Below are positions 8,880 through 18,458 of a stretch of DNA of 64,000 bases, piece after piece. Below the pieces are notes generated by a model that worked only from the letters and a program-made list of their open reading frames with translations, did no database searches and had not been told where the DNA came from. Numbering within the stretch: position 1 is the first letter of the stretch; every line of letters begins with the position of its first letter. Source of the stretch: Acidovorax sp. GBBC 1281 (lineage in GTDB: Bacteria; Pseudomonadota; Gammaproteobacteria; Burkholderiales; Burkholderiaceae_C). Where the stretch lies: NCBI RefSeq assembly GCF_028473645.1, contig NZ_CP097269.1, positions 4,797,501 to 4,861,500 of the forward strand, given 5' to 3'. The translations under genes and the position numbers were made by a program.

Positions 8880-9650
8880 CTAACGCTGTGAAGCGAAAAG
8901 ATCGATGGATTGCTGCATCAGCGCCATGACGGGCTGCTCGAGCATGGGCAGGGTCGCCGCAATGCCCAGAAGGCCTACGGTCAGCGTCACGGGAAAACCC
9001 ACCGCATAGATATTCATCTGCGGCGCCACGCGCGAGATGATGCCCATGGCCATGTTCACGAACAGCAACAGGGCAATCATGGGCAAGGCAATCCAGAGGG
9101 CACTGGAAAAAAGCGAAGCGCCCAGATCATGCAGTCGCAACTGGCCCAGGGCCTGCATGAAATGGCCATTCACAGGAAAGCTGTCGAAACTTTTTACCAC
9201 TGCCATCAACACCATCAGGTGGCCATTGATGACCACAAAAAGCAGCATGGCCATGTGCCCGAAAAACCGGGCCACGGCACTCACCTGTGTGTTGCTGGAG
9301 GGATCGAAGAACGATGCGAAGTTCAACCCCATCTGCAGGCCGATCACCTCGCCCGCCAGTTCCACCGCCGTGAACACCAGGCGCACCGCAAAGCCAATGG
9401 CGGCTCCCACGGCCAGTTGCTGGGCCACGGCACCCAGTGCCTCGCGCCCGTTGATGTTGATGATGGGCTGATCCGGCAGGGCGGCCTGCGCGCAAACCGA
9501 AATGAGGAAGGCCAAGCCGATCTTGGCCCGCATCGGGATCACGCGCATGGAGAACACCGGCGCCACCATGAACATGGCCAGGATGCGCAGGAAAGGCCAG
9601 AGGATCGGTGACAACCAAGCCACCAGTTGGGCCTCTGAAAACGTGATCAC
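8880..9650 (-). CDS. fliR: Flagellar export gate protein FliR
   Basis: 256 aa integral membrane protein with several long hydrophobic helices. It begins ITFSEAQLVAWLSPILWPF, typical of FliR, and ends with a short tail. With FliP and FliQ it forms the export gate complex of the flagellar type III system at the centre of the MS ring. The start overlaps the fliQ stop by 4 bases (ATGA). It is the last gene of fliLMNOPQR and converges on the NarL-type regulator with only 12 bases between them. Confidence 0.95.
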   Translation of the reverse strand: MITFSEAQLVAWLSPILWPFLRILAMFMVAPVFSMRVIPMRAKIGLAFLISVCAQAALPDQPIININGREALGAVAQQLAVGAAIGFAVRLVFTAVELAGEVIGLQMGLNFASFFDPSSNTQVSAVARFFGHMAMLLFVVINGHLMVLMAVVKSFDSFPVNGHFMQALGQLRLHDLGASLFSSALWIALPMIALLLFVNMAMGIISRVAPQMNIYAVGFPVTLTVGLLGIAATLPMLEQPVMALMQQSIDLFASQR

Positions 9651-9916
9651 GACACGACCGACGGGATGGATTCGATGGTTCTGCGGATGAAGTCCACGAG
9701 CGAAGTGATCATCCAGGGGCCGGCAATGGCGAACACCACCATGGCGGCAATCAGCTTGGGCACGAAGGCGAGCGTGGCCTCATTGATCTGCGTGACTGCC
9801 TGAAAGATGCTGACGAGCAGCCCCACCACCATGACCACGCCCAGCACCGGCATCGAAATCATCAGCAGCAAAGTCAGGGCATCTCGCCCCATCGTCAAAA
9901 CCATTTGCGAGGTCAT
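9647..9916 (-). CDS. fliQ: Flagellar export gate protein FliQ
   Basis: 89 aa, two transmembrane helices, the family's standard size (TSQMVLTMGRDALTLLLMIS ... VGLLVSIFQAVTQINEATLAFVPK; the conserved QAVTQINE turn is visible). It is a small subunit of the FliPQR export gate. GAGGAG precedes the ATG at 9916, 9 bases after the fliP stop, and the stop overlaps fliR. Confidence 0.96.
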   Translation of the reverse strand: MTSQMVLTMGRDALTLLLMISMPVLGVVMVVGLLVSIFQAVTQINEATLAFVPKLIAAMVVFAIAGPWMITSLVDFIRRTIESIPSVVS

Positions 9917-9925
9917 GCGCGCTCC

Positions 9926-10702
9926 TCAGGTGGCGAAACTGGCGGCCAGGGAGCCGATCAGCAGATTCCAGCCGTCCGCCAGCACGAACAGCATGAGCTT
10001 GAACGGCAATGCGACCAGCACAGGCGACAGCATCATCATGCCCAGGGACATCAGGATGCTGGAAACCACCATGTCGATGACCAGGAACGGAATGAAGATC
10101 ATGAACCCGATCTGGAACGCGGATTTGAGCTCGCTGGTCACGAATGCCGGCACCAGCACGCGCAGGGGCGCGGTTTCCGCCGTGGCCCCTGCATCGAGCT
10201 TGGCCAGGCGGGCAAACAGGGCGAAGTCGGATTGGCGCGTCTGCTTGAGCATGAAGCCGCGCATGGGGGCCTCCGCCCTCTCCAGCGCCTGCTCGAACGT
10301 GATGGTGTTCGCGGTGTAAGGCACGTAGGCGTCCTGGTACACGCGATCGAAGGTGGGCCCCATCACGAAGAACGTGAGAAACAGCGACAGCCCCACGATC
10401 ACCTGGTTCGGAGGTGCCGACTGGGTGCCAATGGCCTGGCGCAGCAGTGACAGCACGATCACGATGCGGGTGAAGCCCGTCATCATGAGAAGCACTGCCG
10501 GCAAAAATGACAGGGCCGTGAAGAACAGCAGCGTCTGAATGGGCACCGAAAAGCTCGCGCCCGCGTTGCCCGAACCGACCAGCACGGGCAACGAACCCGG
10601 TGCCGCTTGTGCAAGTGCCGCCGGAGCGAAAACCGTGGCGGCAACCGCCAACGCCCACCCGCTCCAGGCGCACCCGCTCCAGGCGCACCGGCGATCAGCC
10701 AT
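9926..10702 (-). CDS. fliP: Flagellar export gate protein FliP
   Basis: 258 aa. An N-terminal signal peptide (a hydrophobic stretch ending near APAALAQA) is followed by the FliP core: [36 protein letters not shown], and the C-terminal hydrophobic helices. It is the main channel subunit of the export gate. The ATG at 10702 overlaps the fliO stop by 8 bases, with AAGAGG upstream. The signal region contains a perfect 2x15-bp tandem repeat that duplicates five residues (CAWSG), an odd feature next to an otherwise highly conserved protein. Confidence 0.96.
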   Translation of the reverse strand: MADRRCAWSGCAWSGWALAVAATVFAPAALAQAAPGSLPVLVGSGNAGASFSVPIQTLLFFTALSFLPAVLLMMTGFTRIVIVLSLLRQAIGTQSAPPNQVIVGLSLFLTFFVMGPTFDRVYQDAYVPYTANTITFEQALERAEAPMRGFMLKQTRQSDFALFARLAKLDAGATAETAPLRVLVPAFVTSELKSAFQIGFMIFIPFLVIDMVVSSILMSLGMMMLSPVLVALPFKLMLFVLADGWNLLIGSLAASFAT

Positions 10703-11054
10703 GGGGCGCCTCTTGCCCCCGCAACCTGGCTGCGGCCACCTCATCGGCAAAGGACGGCGCAGGAATCGCGCCCCGAGGCGCTCCGGCAGACACGGAAGGG
10801 TCGATCACATGCAGGCAACGGATCTGCTGCGCCGTGACCCCCAGGACCAGCCAGGTCCGCTGGTGCTCCGGCCCCACTTCCACCGTGATCACGCGTTGCT
10901 GTGGCCCGATGCCCACGGTGGAGACCACCTTGGACGCAGCGCTCGCCGCCGCTCCCGGCCCGCCGCCCTGGCGTTGCTGCATGCGCCGGATCCACCAGGG
11001 CAGCGTAGCAATGGCCGCCACGAAGAGCACGACGATGACCAGCGTCTGCGTCAT
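10695..11054 (-). CDS. fliO: Flagellar biosynthesis protein FliO
   Basis: 119 aa. One N-terminal transmembrane helix ([21 protein letters not shown]) is followed by a basic stretch and a small cytoplasmic domain ([28 protein letters not shown]), the typical FliO layout. FliO helps FliP assemble into the export gate. It lies between fliN (13 bases upstream) and fliP (8-base overlap). Family sequence conservation is low, so the call rests on size, topology, the C-terminal motif and position. Confidence 0.9.
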   Translation of the reverse strand: MTQTLVIVVLFVAAIATLPWWIRRMQQRQGGGPGAAASAASKVVSTVGIGPQQRVITVEVGPEHQRTWLVLGVTAQQIRCLHVIDPSVSAGAPRGAIPAPSFADEVAAARLRGQEAPHG

Positions 11055-11067
11055 GTTGCCGCCCGCG

Positions 11068-11514
11068 CTATCCACGGCTGACCCTTCGCAGGCGTTCCGA
11101 CGGCGTGACCACATCGGTCAGGCGGATACCGAACTTGTCGTTCACCACCACCACCTCGCCCTGGGCGATGAGATAGCCATTGACCAGCACATCCATGGGC
11201 TCGCCGGCCAACGCGTCCAGTTCGACCACCGAGCCTTGCGCCAGTTGGAGGATGTACTTGATCGGCACCTTGGTCCGGCCCAGCTCCACCGACAGCTGCA
11301 CCGGAATGTCCAGCACCATGTTGATGTCGTTGACCGGAGAGTCCGAGTTGGCCGAAAAAGGCCGTACCGGGTCGCCAGCCAGGGGGCCACCCTGGTCCGC
11401 AGCAGGCTCGTCCGTGCGCTTTTGCTCTTCCAGCGCCTCGGCCCAGCCGGCAAACGGATCGTCCGCGCCAGCGTCGTTGTTGTCGTTGTTGTCGTTGTCG
11501 CCTTCAGTTGACAT
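11068..11514 (-). CDS. fliN: Flagellar motor switch protein FliN
   Basis: 148 aa. A variable acidic N-terminus leads to the conserved SpoA-type C-terminal domain (MVLDIPVQLSVELGRTKVPIKYILQLAQGSVVELD ... GEPMDVLVNGYLIAQGEVVVVNDKFGIRLTD). It forms the base of the C ring with FliM. The start lies inside the end of fliM (11-base overlap). Residues 6-14 (DNDNNDNND) are encoded by a 9-bp tandem repeat, so the extreme N-terminus may vary in length between strains. Confidence 0.97.
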   Translation of the reverse strand: MSTEGDNDNNDNNDAGADDPFAGWAEALEEQKRTDEPAADQGGPLAGDPVRPFSANSDSPVNDINMVLDIPVQLSVELGRTKVPIKYILQLAQGSVVELDALAGEPMDVLVNGYLIAQGEVVVVNDKFGIRLTDVVTPSERLRRVSRG

Positions 11515-12508
11515 TCTTTTCTCCCAGCCAGCTCAGATCGGAATTGCGCAGGCATTCCTCGATCCGGATGGCGTATTTCGCGTTGTGCGTGCCGTACTGG
11601 CACTCAAAAATGGGCACGCCTCCAATGGAGGCACGGATGCGGGGTTCACGGTCGAGTTCGATGAAATCGCCGGGCTTCATGGCCAGCAACTGCTCCACCG
11701 TGGCATCGGCCTTGGCCAGTTCCGCCACCAGCGTCACCTCGGCAGCCTGGATTTCCCGCGTGAGCACGCGCACCCACCGGCGGTCCACTTCGATGGAGTC
11801 GCCCTGCGTGGATGAATACAGCACATCGCGGATGGGCTCCAGCGTGGCATAGGGCATGCAGATATGAATCGCGCCGGACAGATCCCCGATTTCCAGTTGG
11901 AAAGCCGTGGAGACCACGATTTCGCTGGGGGTCGCGATGTTGGCGAACTGGGGCTGCATTTCCGAACGCTGGTACTCCAGTTCGAGCGGATAGATGCCGT
12001 GCCATGCCTTCTTGTATTCGGCGCAGATCACATCGACCAGGCGGTTGATGACCCGCTGCTCCGTCGGGGAAAAATCCCGCCCTTCGATGCGGGTCTGGAA
12101 CTTGCCGACGCCGCCATACAGCGTATCGATGATGCCGAACACCAGGGACGGCTCGCACACGATCAGCCCGCTGCCACGCAGCGGACGGATGGCAACGATG
12201 TTGAAGTTGGTCGGCACCGCCAGCTCGCGCAGGAAAGCGCTGTAACGCTGCACCGACACTGTGCCCACCGAGATTTCCGGGCTGCGCCGGATGAAATTGA
12301 ACAGGCCGATGCGGAAGTTGCGCGCGAACCGCTCGTTGACGATTTCCATCGTCGGCATCCGGCCGCGCACGATGCGCTCCTGGCTGGAGATGTCGTAATT
12401 GCGGACCGCTCCGGTCTCGGCCACTTCCTCGACCGACTTCTGGCTCTCACCCGTGACACCCTCCAAAAGGGCGTCGACCTCTTCCTGCGACAGAAATGAA
12501 TCACTCAT
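11504..12508 (-). CDS. fliM: Flagellar motor switch protein FliM
   Basis: 334 aa, normal length. The N-terminal CheY-phosphate-binding segment is present (SDSFLSQEEVDALLEGV), followed by the CheC-like middle domain (RIGLFNFIRRSPEISVGTV) and the C-terminal SpoA domain (LLAMKPGDFIELD). It is the part of the C ring that receives CheY-phosphate and switches rotation. GGAG lies 6 nt before the ATG. It follows fliL by 18 bases and overlaps fliN. Confidence 0.98.
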   Translation of the reverse strand: MSDSFLSQEEVDALLEGVTGESQKSVEEVAETGAVRNYDISSQERIVRGRMPTMEIVNERFARNFRIGLFNFIRRSPEISVGTVSVQRYSAFLRELAVPTNFNIVAIRPLRGSGLIVCEPSLVFGIIDTLYGGVGKFQTRIEGRDFSPTEQRVINRLVDVICAEYKKAWHGIYPLELEYQRSEMQPQFANIATPSEIVVSTAFQLEIGDLSGAIHICMPYATLEPIRDVLYSSTQGDSIEVDRRWVRVLTREIQAAEVTLVAELAKADATVEQLLAMKPGDFIELDREPRIRASIGGVPIFECQYGTHNAKYAIRIEECLRNSDLSWLGEKNVN

Positions 12509-12526
12509 GGCAGTCTCCTGTCGCCG

Positions 12527-13108
12527 TCACTGGATGATGAAACTGGAGAAAAGGACTTGCCGCACAGGATTCGTATCGGCGGCAGGCTTGGCACGCGGTG
12601 CCTCTTCTTCGTCCTCTACCTCCTGGCTGGCGGGGCGCTTGCGGGGCTTGGGCACCGTGTATCCCAAGGGCTTGGAGACTTCGCGCCGGATGTCGGTCGC
12701 CAGTTTTTCCTTGCCTTCGCGGCCCAGCAGCTCCTCGGAGGTGCGCTGGGACACCAGCATCAGGATGGCGCTGCGGATGCTCGGCAGGTACAGCTTGACC
12801 TGCTCCGCCGTTTTCGCATCGGCCAGTTCCAGCGTGAGGCCGATCTGGGCGAACCGCTCTCCACCCGTATCGGCCAGGTTCACGACCATGTTGTCGATGG
12901 GCAGGAAGGTGGGCGCCACCTTGGGCGCTGCCGGGGCGTGGGGGCGGGCCTCTGCGCCCTCCTCGTCTTCGGCATGGCTGCGGCTGCTCATGATGAACCA
13001 GGCCGCGCCTGCACCAGCGATGACCAGCAGGGCAACGACCACACCGATGATGAGCATCTTCTTGCTCTTGGCCTTGGGCGGCGCTGCGGCGGCAGGATTG
13101 GCAGACAC
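12527..13108 (-). CDS. fliL: Flagellar basal body-associated protein FliL
   Basis: 193 aa. A short cytoplasmic basic segment, one transmembrane helix (MLIIGVVVALLVIAGAGAAWFI) and a periplasmic FliL domain (FLPIDNMVVNLADTGGERFAQIGLTLELAD). It associates with the stator and basal body and aids torque or surface swimming. It is the first gene of the fliLMNOPQR transcript. A charged proline-rich insertion near residues 120-180 (KPRKRPASQEVEDEEEAPRA) is unusual in FliL. Confidence 0.93.
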   Translation of the reverse strand: MSANPAAAAPPKAKSKKMLIIGVVVALLVIAGAGAAWFIMSSRSHAEDEEGAEARPHAPAAPKVAPTFLPIDNMVVNLADTGGERFAQIGLTLELADAKTAEQVKLYLPSIRSAILMLVSQRTSEELLGREGKEKLATDIRREVSKPLGYTVPKPRKRPASQEVEDEEEAPRAKPAADTNPVRQVLFSSFIIQ

Positions 13109-13365
13109 GTTGGGATTCCTTGCGCAACAAATTCAGGACAGGGCGGCACAGCAAGGGCCGCACAGGCGGCACACCTCACTCGATGTCCCCATTATTGGGC
13201 GTCCCGGCTTTCGATAATAGCCAGAATAAAAGCCCAAAACCATGGCTTTCAGCCTCCTAGGGCTGCGCGCCGTCCAGAACCGATGCGGGATGTCGGCCCA
13301 CCCGGGCCTGCCGCCTCCGGCCCTTCTTCGGCCAGGTGCGCCAGGATGCCCAGGCAGGCTTGCGT

Positions 13366-14769
13366 TCAGGCAAAGACGTCCAACGCGCGGGCGGAACCCG
13401 AAGGGCTCTTCACGGCCAAGCCCGCTCCCGAGCCCACGCCGGCGGCAGCCTGCACCTGGGCATGCCGTGCCGGTCCGTCGCGGTCCGAAGCCGGGCGACG
13501 GCCATCACTGCCCGAAGCCCCGGCCCCGTTGCTGCCCGACTGCCCCACGGTGACACCGGACAACTCCAGCCCCTCGCTGCGCAACAGATCCCGCAGTTGC
13601 GCCGCGCTGGAGTCCAGCCATTCGCGGGTGTTGGCTTGGTCGCTGCGGAACGTGACATGCGCCTCGTTGCCCGACAGCGACACCATGACCTCCACCGGCT
13701 GGCCTTCCCGATCGATGGTGAGTTCGGCGTTCTGCGTTTTCTGGTGCACCCAGTACGCGACCTGCTCGGCGATCTGGTCCTCCACGCCCACCTGGGAGGG
13801 GTCGGCCAGCACCCCTGTGCCATCGGTCGCCACCGGTGCGTCGCTCAGGGAAAAGCCCATTCCGGACTCGGCCCCGGGCCCGCCACCCCGTGAGGATGGA
13901 CCATCGGAGGCCCCTGACCCCGCGCCACGCTCCGACGAGCGCAAGGCCACCGCTTCGGCCAGTGCGCCAGCGACCGGCGCAGCCGCACCCAAGGCATCCT
14001 GCGGTGCCCGCGCCAATGCCGACACCCCGGCGGCGCCCGCTCCATCGCGCCGATCCGGTGCCATGGCGGCGACCGCTGCGGTCAATGCACCAGGCATCTC
14101 TGCCGAAGCCGACTTCTTGTCTTCCTTGCCCAGCGCATTGCGCAGGGCCGCAGCGCCCGTGCCCGCCGTGGACGGATCCACGCCCAAGCCAGCAGCGGAG
14201 GAGCCCGCCACCGCAGAGAGACGTGCCTGCAGGCCCTTGTAAGGGGTGGTGCCAGAGGCCACCAGAGCAGCCGCAGCCGTATCGGACAGATCCGTTGCGC
14301 GGTCCATCCAGGCCGTTTGACCGACCAGGCTGCCAGAGTCCATCAGGCCGCTGAACCCATTGGCCCAGGCGCCTGTGCCGGCGTTGTCGCCCAGCACCCG
14401 GCCCAGCGGTTGGCCCAGCACCCACTGCTGCGCACCGCCCTGCGCCGGGAGCTGCCCCTGGCCCTGGATGGGCACCTGGGTGGACAGCTGACCGCTTTGC
14501 AGCGCCGCCAGCGCGGCAGGGTCCAACGGCAATGCACCGGCTTCGCCGGCCTGCAGCCAGGGGGCCTGGGCCGCGCCGGGATCGGCCTGCAGGATGTCTG
14601 CAGTGCCGTCCCCGAGTGCGGTGGTGTCCATGGCGGCCAGCAGCAGAGAGAAGCCGCCCTGCCCCGCACCCTGCTGCGTGGCATCCTGCGCCGCGCCGGC
14701 TTTGCCGGCGGCGCGCGCGCCGCGCGTTTCGTGGGTCGTGTGCGAGCTGTTGATGCGTGTCGGTTCCAT
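13366..14769 (-). CDS. fliK: Flagellar hook-length control protein FliK
   Basis: 467 aa. A long Ala/Gly/Gln-rich, low-complexity N-terminal region acts as the ruler part. The conserved Flg_hook C-terminal domain follows (ELTIDREGQPVEVMVSLSGNEAHVTFRSDQANTREWLDSS ... LRDLLRSEGLELSGVTV). It is exported to measure hook length and switches export from hook to filament substrates through FlhB. The ATG at 14769 has GGAG upstream; a GTG at 14778 is the alternative. It lies 2 bases after fliJ and ends the fliFGHIJK operon. Confidence 0.93.
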   Translation of the reverse strand: MEPTRINSSHTTHETRGARAAGKAGAAQDATQQGAGQGGFSLLLAAMDTTALGDGTADILQADPGAAQAPWLQAGEAGALPLDPAALAALQSGQLSTQVPIQGQGQLPAQGGAQQWVLGQPLGRVLGDNAGTGAWANGFSGLMDSGSLVGQTAWMDRATDLSDTAAAALVASGTTPYKGLQARLSAVAGSSAAGLGVDPSTAGTGAAALRNALGKEDKKSASAEMPGALTAAVAAMAPDRRDGAGAAGVSALARAPQDALGAAAPVAGALAEAVALRSSERGAGSGASDGPSSRGGGPGAESGMGFSLSDAPVATDGTGVLADPSQVGVEDQIAEQVAYWVHQKTQNAELTIDREGQPVEVMVSLSGNEAHVTFRSDQANTREWLDSSAAQLRDLLRSEGLELSGVTVGQSGSNGAGASGSDGRRPASDRDGPARHAQVQAAAGVGSGAGLAVKSPSGSARALDVFA

Positions 14770-14771
14770 GT

Positions 14772-15245
14772 TCACCACTCCTGCGGCCCCTGCTGGCCCT
14801 GGGTTGCATTTTCCTTGCCGAATTGCAGCGCAGCGCGCTCATCGGTTTGCTTCTGATCGCGGCGCGCCTGGAGCTTGTCCATCTCGCTCCGCCGTTTTTC
14901 GACCACTTTCTTCAGTGCCGCCAGCCGCAACTCGGCCGCCAGCACGGCACGGGTGGCATGCTCCACGCGCCCGGCCTGATCGCCCACCACCCCGGTCTGC
15001 AGGCCGACCGCATGGGCGAGCCGGTCCATGAACTGGTAGTGGTGGTACATGACTTCGGGCTTGACGGTGGTGTCGGCCTGCGCCCCCCAGCGTCCCTGGG
15101 TTTCCAGCGCGTAGCCTTCCAGTTGCTGCAGTTGCGCTTGCGACGCCTGGCGCGCGCGCTGCGCGTCCTGCAGCACCTGCCGCGCCTCGTCGCGCTTGCG
15201 CTCGGCCATTTCGACGGCCACCAGAAAAGCATTCAGCGAAGACAT
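14772..15245 (-). CDS. fliJ: Flagellar export protein FliJ
   Basis: 157 aa, almost entirely charged coiled coil (KRDEARQVLQDAQRARQASQAQLQQLEGYALE), with two antiparallel helices as in FliJ. It links the FliI ATPase hexamer to FlhA and escorts export chaperones. It starts SSLNAFLVAVEMAERKRDEA, similar to FliJ N-termini. It lies 10 bases after fliI and 2 bases before fliK. Confidence 0.93.
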   Translation of the reverse strand: MSSLNAFLVAVEMAERKRDEARQVLQDAQRARQASQAQLQQLEGYALETQGRWGAQADTTVKPEVMYHHYQFMDRLAHAVGLQTGVVGDQAGRVEHATRAVLAAELRLAALKKVVEKRRSEMDKLQARRDQKQTDERAALQFGKENATQGQQGPQEW

Positions 15246-15255
15246 GGTCGGCCCA

Positions 15256-16707
15256 TCAATGGTTGAGCACCGCGCCCATGAAGCCCAGGCTTTCGCCCAT
15301 GGGCGCCGCTTCGAACATGTTCTGCTGCAAAAAGTCCGCCATGGCGGGCTGCAGCCGGATGGCTTCGTCCAGCGCCGGGTCGGAGCCGCTCATGTAGGCG
15401 CCCACCTGGATCAGGTCACGGCTCTTCTGATAGCGCGAATACACCGCGCGGAACCGCCGGGCCAGTTCGAAATGCTCCCGCGACACCACGTTGTGCATCA
15501 CGCGCGAGGCCGACTGCTCGATGTCGATGGCCGGAAAGTGCCCCGTTTCCGCCAGCGCGCGGGACAGCACGATGTGCCCGTCCAAGATGGCGCGCGCCGC
15601 ATCGGCGATCGGGTCCTGCTGGTCATCGCCTTCGGACAGCACCGTGTAGAAGGCCGTGATGGAGCCCACCCCGTGCAATCCGTTACCGCTGCGCTCCACC
15701 AGGGCCGGCAGTTTGGCAAAGCAGCTGGGCGGGTAACCCTTGGTGGCGGGCGGCTCGCCAATGGCCAGCGCGATCTCGCGCTGCGCCATGGCATAGCGGG
15801 TGAGCGAATCCATGAGCAGCAGCACGTGCTTGCCCTTGTCGCGAAAGTGCTCCGCAATCGCCGTGGCGTACGCGGCGCCTTGCATGCGCAGCAGCGGCGG
15901 CGCATCGGCCGGCGCCGCCACCACGACGGCGCGGCCCCGGTCTTCCTCGCCGAGGATGTCTTCCACGAATTCCTTGACCTCGCGGCCACGTTCGCCGATC
16001 AGGCCGACAACGATCACATCGGCCTGCGTGTAGCGCGCCATCATCCCCAGCAGCACGCTCTTGCCCACGCCGGAGCCGGCGAACAGCCCCAGGCGCTGGC
16101 CGCGCCCCACGGTGAGCAGGGCGTTGATGGCACGCACGCCCGTGTCCAGGGTCTCGCGCACGGGATCGCGGTCCATGGCGTTGATCTGGCGCCGGTCCAT
16201 GGGCTCGGAGTTCACGTTGACCACGGCACCGCCATGGTCCAGCGGAATGCCCTGGGAATCGACCACGCGCCCCAGCAACCCGTCGCCCATCGGCAACCGG
16301 AGCACGCCAGCGGCCGGCGATGGCCGGGCGTCCTCGCCCAGCCTCGGCTGGGGCACATATGCCGCCGCAGGCACCACGCTGGCCCCGCTGGACAGCCCGT
16401 GGATGTCACCCGCCGGCATCAGGAAAGCGCGGTCGGCCGAGAACCCGACGACCTCCGCCAGCACAGGCTCGTGGCCGGGCATCTGCACCATGCACTGCGA
16501 CCCCACGGGCACGCGGATGCCCACGGCCTCCAGCACCAGCCCCGTCAATCGGGTGAGCGTGCCGCAGGTTTCCAGTGGGGCGCCCTGTGCCACGCGGGCC
16601 CGCGCATCCGCCATGAAACGGCCCCAGGCCGTGTCCGCCGGGCTCTGGACATCGGCCTCGATGGGTGCATCCGGCAACAGCGAGGTTTCAGGGAGGGTGT
16701 CAGCCAT
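15256..16707 (-). CDS. fliI: Flagellum-specific ATPase FliI
   Basis: 483 aa, related to the F1 beta subunit. Walker A is [15 protein letters not shown], followed by [17 protein letters not shown] and Walker [18 protein letters not shown]. It powers substrate unloading at the flagellar export gate. The chosen ATG at 16707 overlaps the fliH stop by 8 bases, the same arrangement as fliO-fliP; the open frame continues upstream within fliH. An N-terminal extension of about 40 residues precedes the beta-barrel domain. Confidence 0.97.
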   Translation of the reverse strand: MADTLPETSLLPDAPIEADVQSPADTAWGRFMADARARVAQGAPLETCGTLTRLTGLVLEAVGIRVPVGSQCMVQMPGHEPVLAEVVGFSADRAFLMPAGDIHGLSSGASVVPAAAYVPQPRLGEDARPSPAAGVLRLPMGDGLLGRVVDSQGIPLDHGGAVVNVNSEPMDRRQINAMDRDPVRETLDTGVRAINALLTVGRGQRLGLFAGSGVGKSVLLGMMARYTQADVIVVGLIGERGREVKEFVEDILGEEDRGRAVVVAAPADAPPLLRMQGAAYATAIAEHFRDKGKHVLLLMDSLTRYAMAQREIALAIGEPPATKGYPPSCFAKLPALVERSGNGLHGVGSITAFYTVLSEGDDQQDPIADAARAILDGHIVLSRALAETGHFPAIDIEQSASRVMHNVVSREHFELARRFRAVYSRYQKSRDLIQVGAYMSGSDPALDEAIRLQPAMADFLQQNMFEAAPMGESLGFMGAVLNH

Positions 16708-17428
16708 GGGCCTTCTCCCCTTCGGCATCCCAGGCGGACGCCAGGCCCAGCGCGGCGATCGCACGCTCCCAGCGCCGGCCCAGCGAGCCATCAATCACCG
16801 TCCCGGCCGACTCCACGAAGCAATCGCCTGCGGCCACGGCCGCATCGGGCAGCCACTGCACCTTGGCCCCCGCATAGGCTTCGCCCAACGGTTTTTCAAG
16901 CACCTCCCAGTCGGCGGGGTTCATGCGCACCGTGGCCGGGCGGCCTTCGGCAATCAGCATGCCCAGGGCTTCGCGCACCACGGGCAGCAAGGCCTGCGGC
17001 TGGCTCGACAATTCCTGGCGGATCACCTGGCGGGCGATGTCGCAGGCCAGCTGCAGCACTTCCTGCGCGACATGCTGCTGCATGTGGACGAGGCTGGCCT
17101 GGGCCGCCTGCACCACCTGATCCATCCGCTGCGCGACCTCCTGGCCCTGGCCGGCGATGTAGTCGTCCATGCGCTGCTGCCACTCCAGTCCGGCTTTTTC
17201 CTCGCCATGGGCTTGGCCCTGCTCGAAGCCCTCCTGCCGCGCCGCTTCCAGGGCGCTCAGGTGCGTGGCCTCGTCGAAGACGACCGGAAGGGGTTCCGGC
17301 TCGGGCTCCGGCACGGGGGGCAGCAAATCCGACCCATCCACGGCGCCGAACTGCCACTGGGTCACCTCCCCGACCTCTTCGCTGGGGATGAACCGCGTGT
17401 AGCTGCGCGGGTTATACGAATGCGTCAT
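16700..17428 (-). CDS. fliH: Flagellar assembly protein FliH
   Basis: 242 aa. A proline/glutamate-rich N-terminal half ([15 protein letters not shown]) is followed by a long helix and a C-terminal domain ([45 protein letters not shown]). It is the regulator and stalk of the FliI ATPase, tying it to the C ring. The ATG at 17428 lies inside fliG (17-base overlap); GTG at 17431 is the alternative. Confidence 0.93.
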   Translation of the reverse strand: MTHSYNPRSYTRFIPSEEVGEVTQWQFGAVDGSDLLPPVPEPEPEPLPVVFDEATHLSALEAARQEGFEQGQAHGEEKAGLEWQQRMDDYIAGQGQEVAQRMDQVVQAAQASLVHMQQHVAQEVLQLACDIARQVIRQELSSQPQALLPVVREALGMLIAEGRPATVRMNPADWEVLEKPLGEAYAGAKVQWLPDAAVAAGDCFVESAGTVIDGSLGRRWERAIAALGLASAWDAEGEKAHG

Positions 17429-18407
17429 CACCGCCGCCTCCGATCACGATCTGGCCTTCATCCGACAGGCGGCGAACAGTCTTGAGGATTTCCTTTTGCT
17501 GGGCTTCGACTTCGGACAGCCGCATCGGGCCACGCGACTCCAGGTCTTCGCGCATGGCCTCGGCGGCGCGTGACGACATGTTGGCCAGGAATTTCTCGCG
17601 CAGCTCGGGCACGGCGCCCTTGAGCGCCACGATGAGCGTTTCGGACGCCACTTCCTTGAGCACGGTCTGAATCGCACGGTCGTCGAGCTTGGCCACGTCG
17701 TCGAAGACGAACATCTTGTCCATGATCTTCTGGGCCAGGTCGGGGTCGTAGCCCCGGATCGACTCCAGCACCACGCTGTCCATGTTGGAGCCCAGCAGGT
17801 TGATGATCTCGGCCGCCGCCTTGACGCCGCCCAGCGAGCTCTTGCGGATCTTGTCGCCACCCGCCAGCACCTTGAACAGCACCTCGTTGAGGTCCTTGAG
17901 CGCGGTGGGCTGGATGCCTTCCAGCGTGGCCACGCGCAGCAGCACCTCGCTGCGCTGGCGGTCGGTGAGCTGCATCAGCACGGCTGCGGCCTGCTCGGAA
18001 TCCAGGTGCACCAGAATGGCGGCGACGATCTGCGGGTGCTCGTTGCGCAGCAACTCGGCCACCGACAGCGGGTCCATCCACTTCAGGCTTTCTATGCCGG
18101 AAACGTCACCGCCCTGGAGAATCCGGTCGATCAGCAACGCGGCCTTGTCGTCGCCCAGCGCGCGCTTGAGCACCGACCGCACGTAGTTGCTGGTGTCAGA
18201 CACCAGCAGGCTCTGCGCCGCGGCGTCGCCGGAAAAGCGGTTGATGACCGAATCGACCTTCTCGCGCGAAACCGAGCGCATGCGGGCGATGGTTTCGCCC
18301 AGTTTCTGCACTTCCTTCGGCGACAGATGCTTGAAGACCTCGGCGGCTTCCTCTTCGCCGAGGGACATCAGCAAAATCGCAGCATCGTTCAGGCCTTGGT
18401 CATCCAT
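17412..18407 (-). CDS. fliG: Flagellar motor switch protein FliG
   Basis: 331 aa, standard length. Middle domain with the EHPQ motif (LLRNEHPQIVAAILVHL) that binds FliM, and a C-terminal torque domain (MFVFDDVAKLDDRAIQTVLKEV) carrying the charged residues that meet MotA. It couples the MS ring (FliF) to the C ring. It lies 51 bases after fliF and overlaps fliH. Confidence 0.98.
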   Translation of the reverse strand: MDDQGLNDAAILLMSLGEEEAAEVFKHLSPKEVQKLGETIARMRSVSREKVDSVINRFSGDAAAQSLLVSDTSNYVRSVLKRALGDDKAALLIDRILQGGDVSGIESLKWMDPLSVAELLRNEHPQIVAAILVHLDSEQAAAVLMQLTDRQRSEVLLRVATLEGIQPTALKDLNEVLFKVLAGGDKIRKSSLGGVKAAAEIINLLGSNMDSVVLESIRGYDPDLAQKIMDKMFVFDDVAKLDDRAIQTVLKEVASETLIVALKGAVPELREKFLANMSSRAAEAMREDLESRGPMRLSEVEAQQKEILKTVRRLSDEGQIVIGGGGDDAFV

Positions 18408-18458
18408 GGAAAGCTCGTGGTTTCATGCGTCGGTGGGAAATCATCGCACGGCGCCGCG

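Noticed and set aside
13109-13365. AT-rich stretch upstream of fliL (about 13190-13225) as a promoter
   Set aside because: An AATAAT box is present on the minus strand, but the -35 is poor and the flhB/flgB 12-mer is absent, so I do not list it as a feature.
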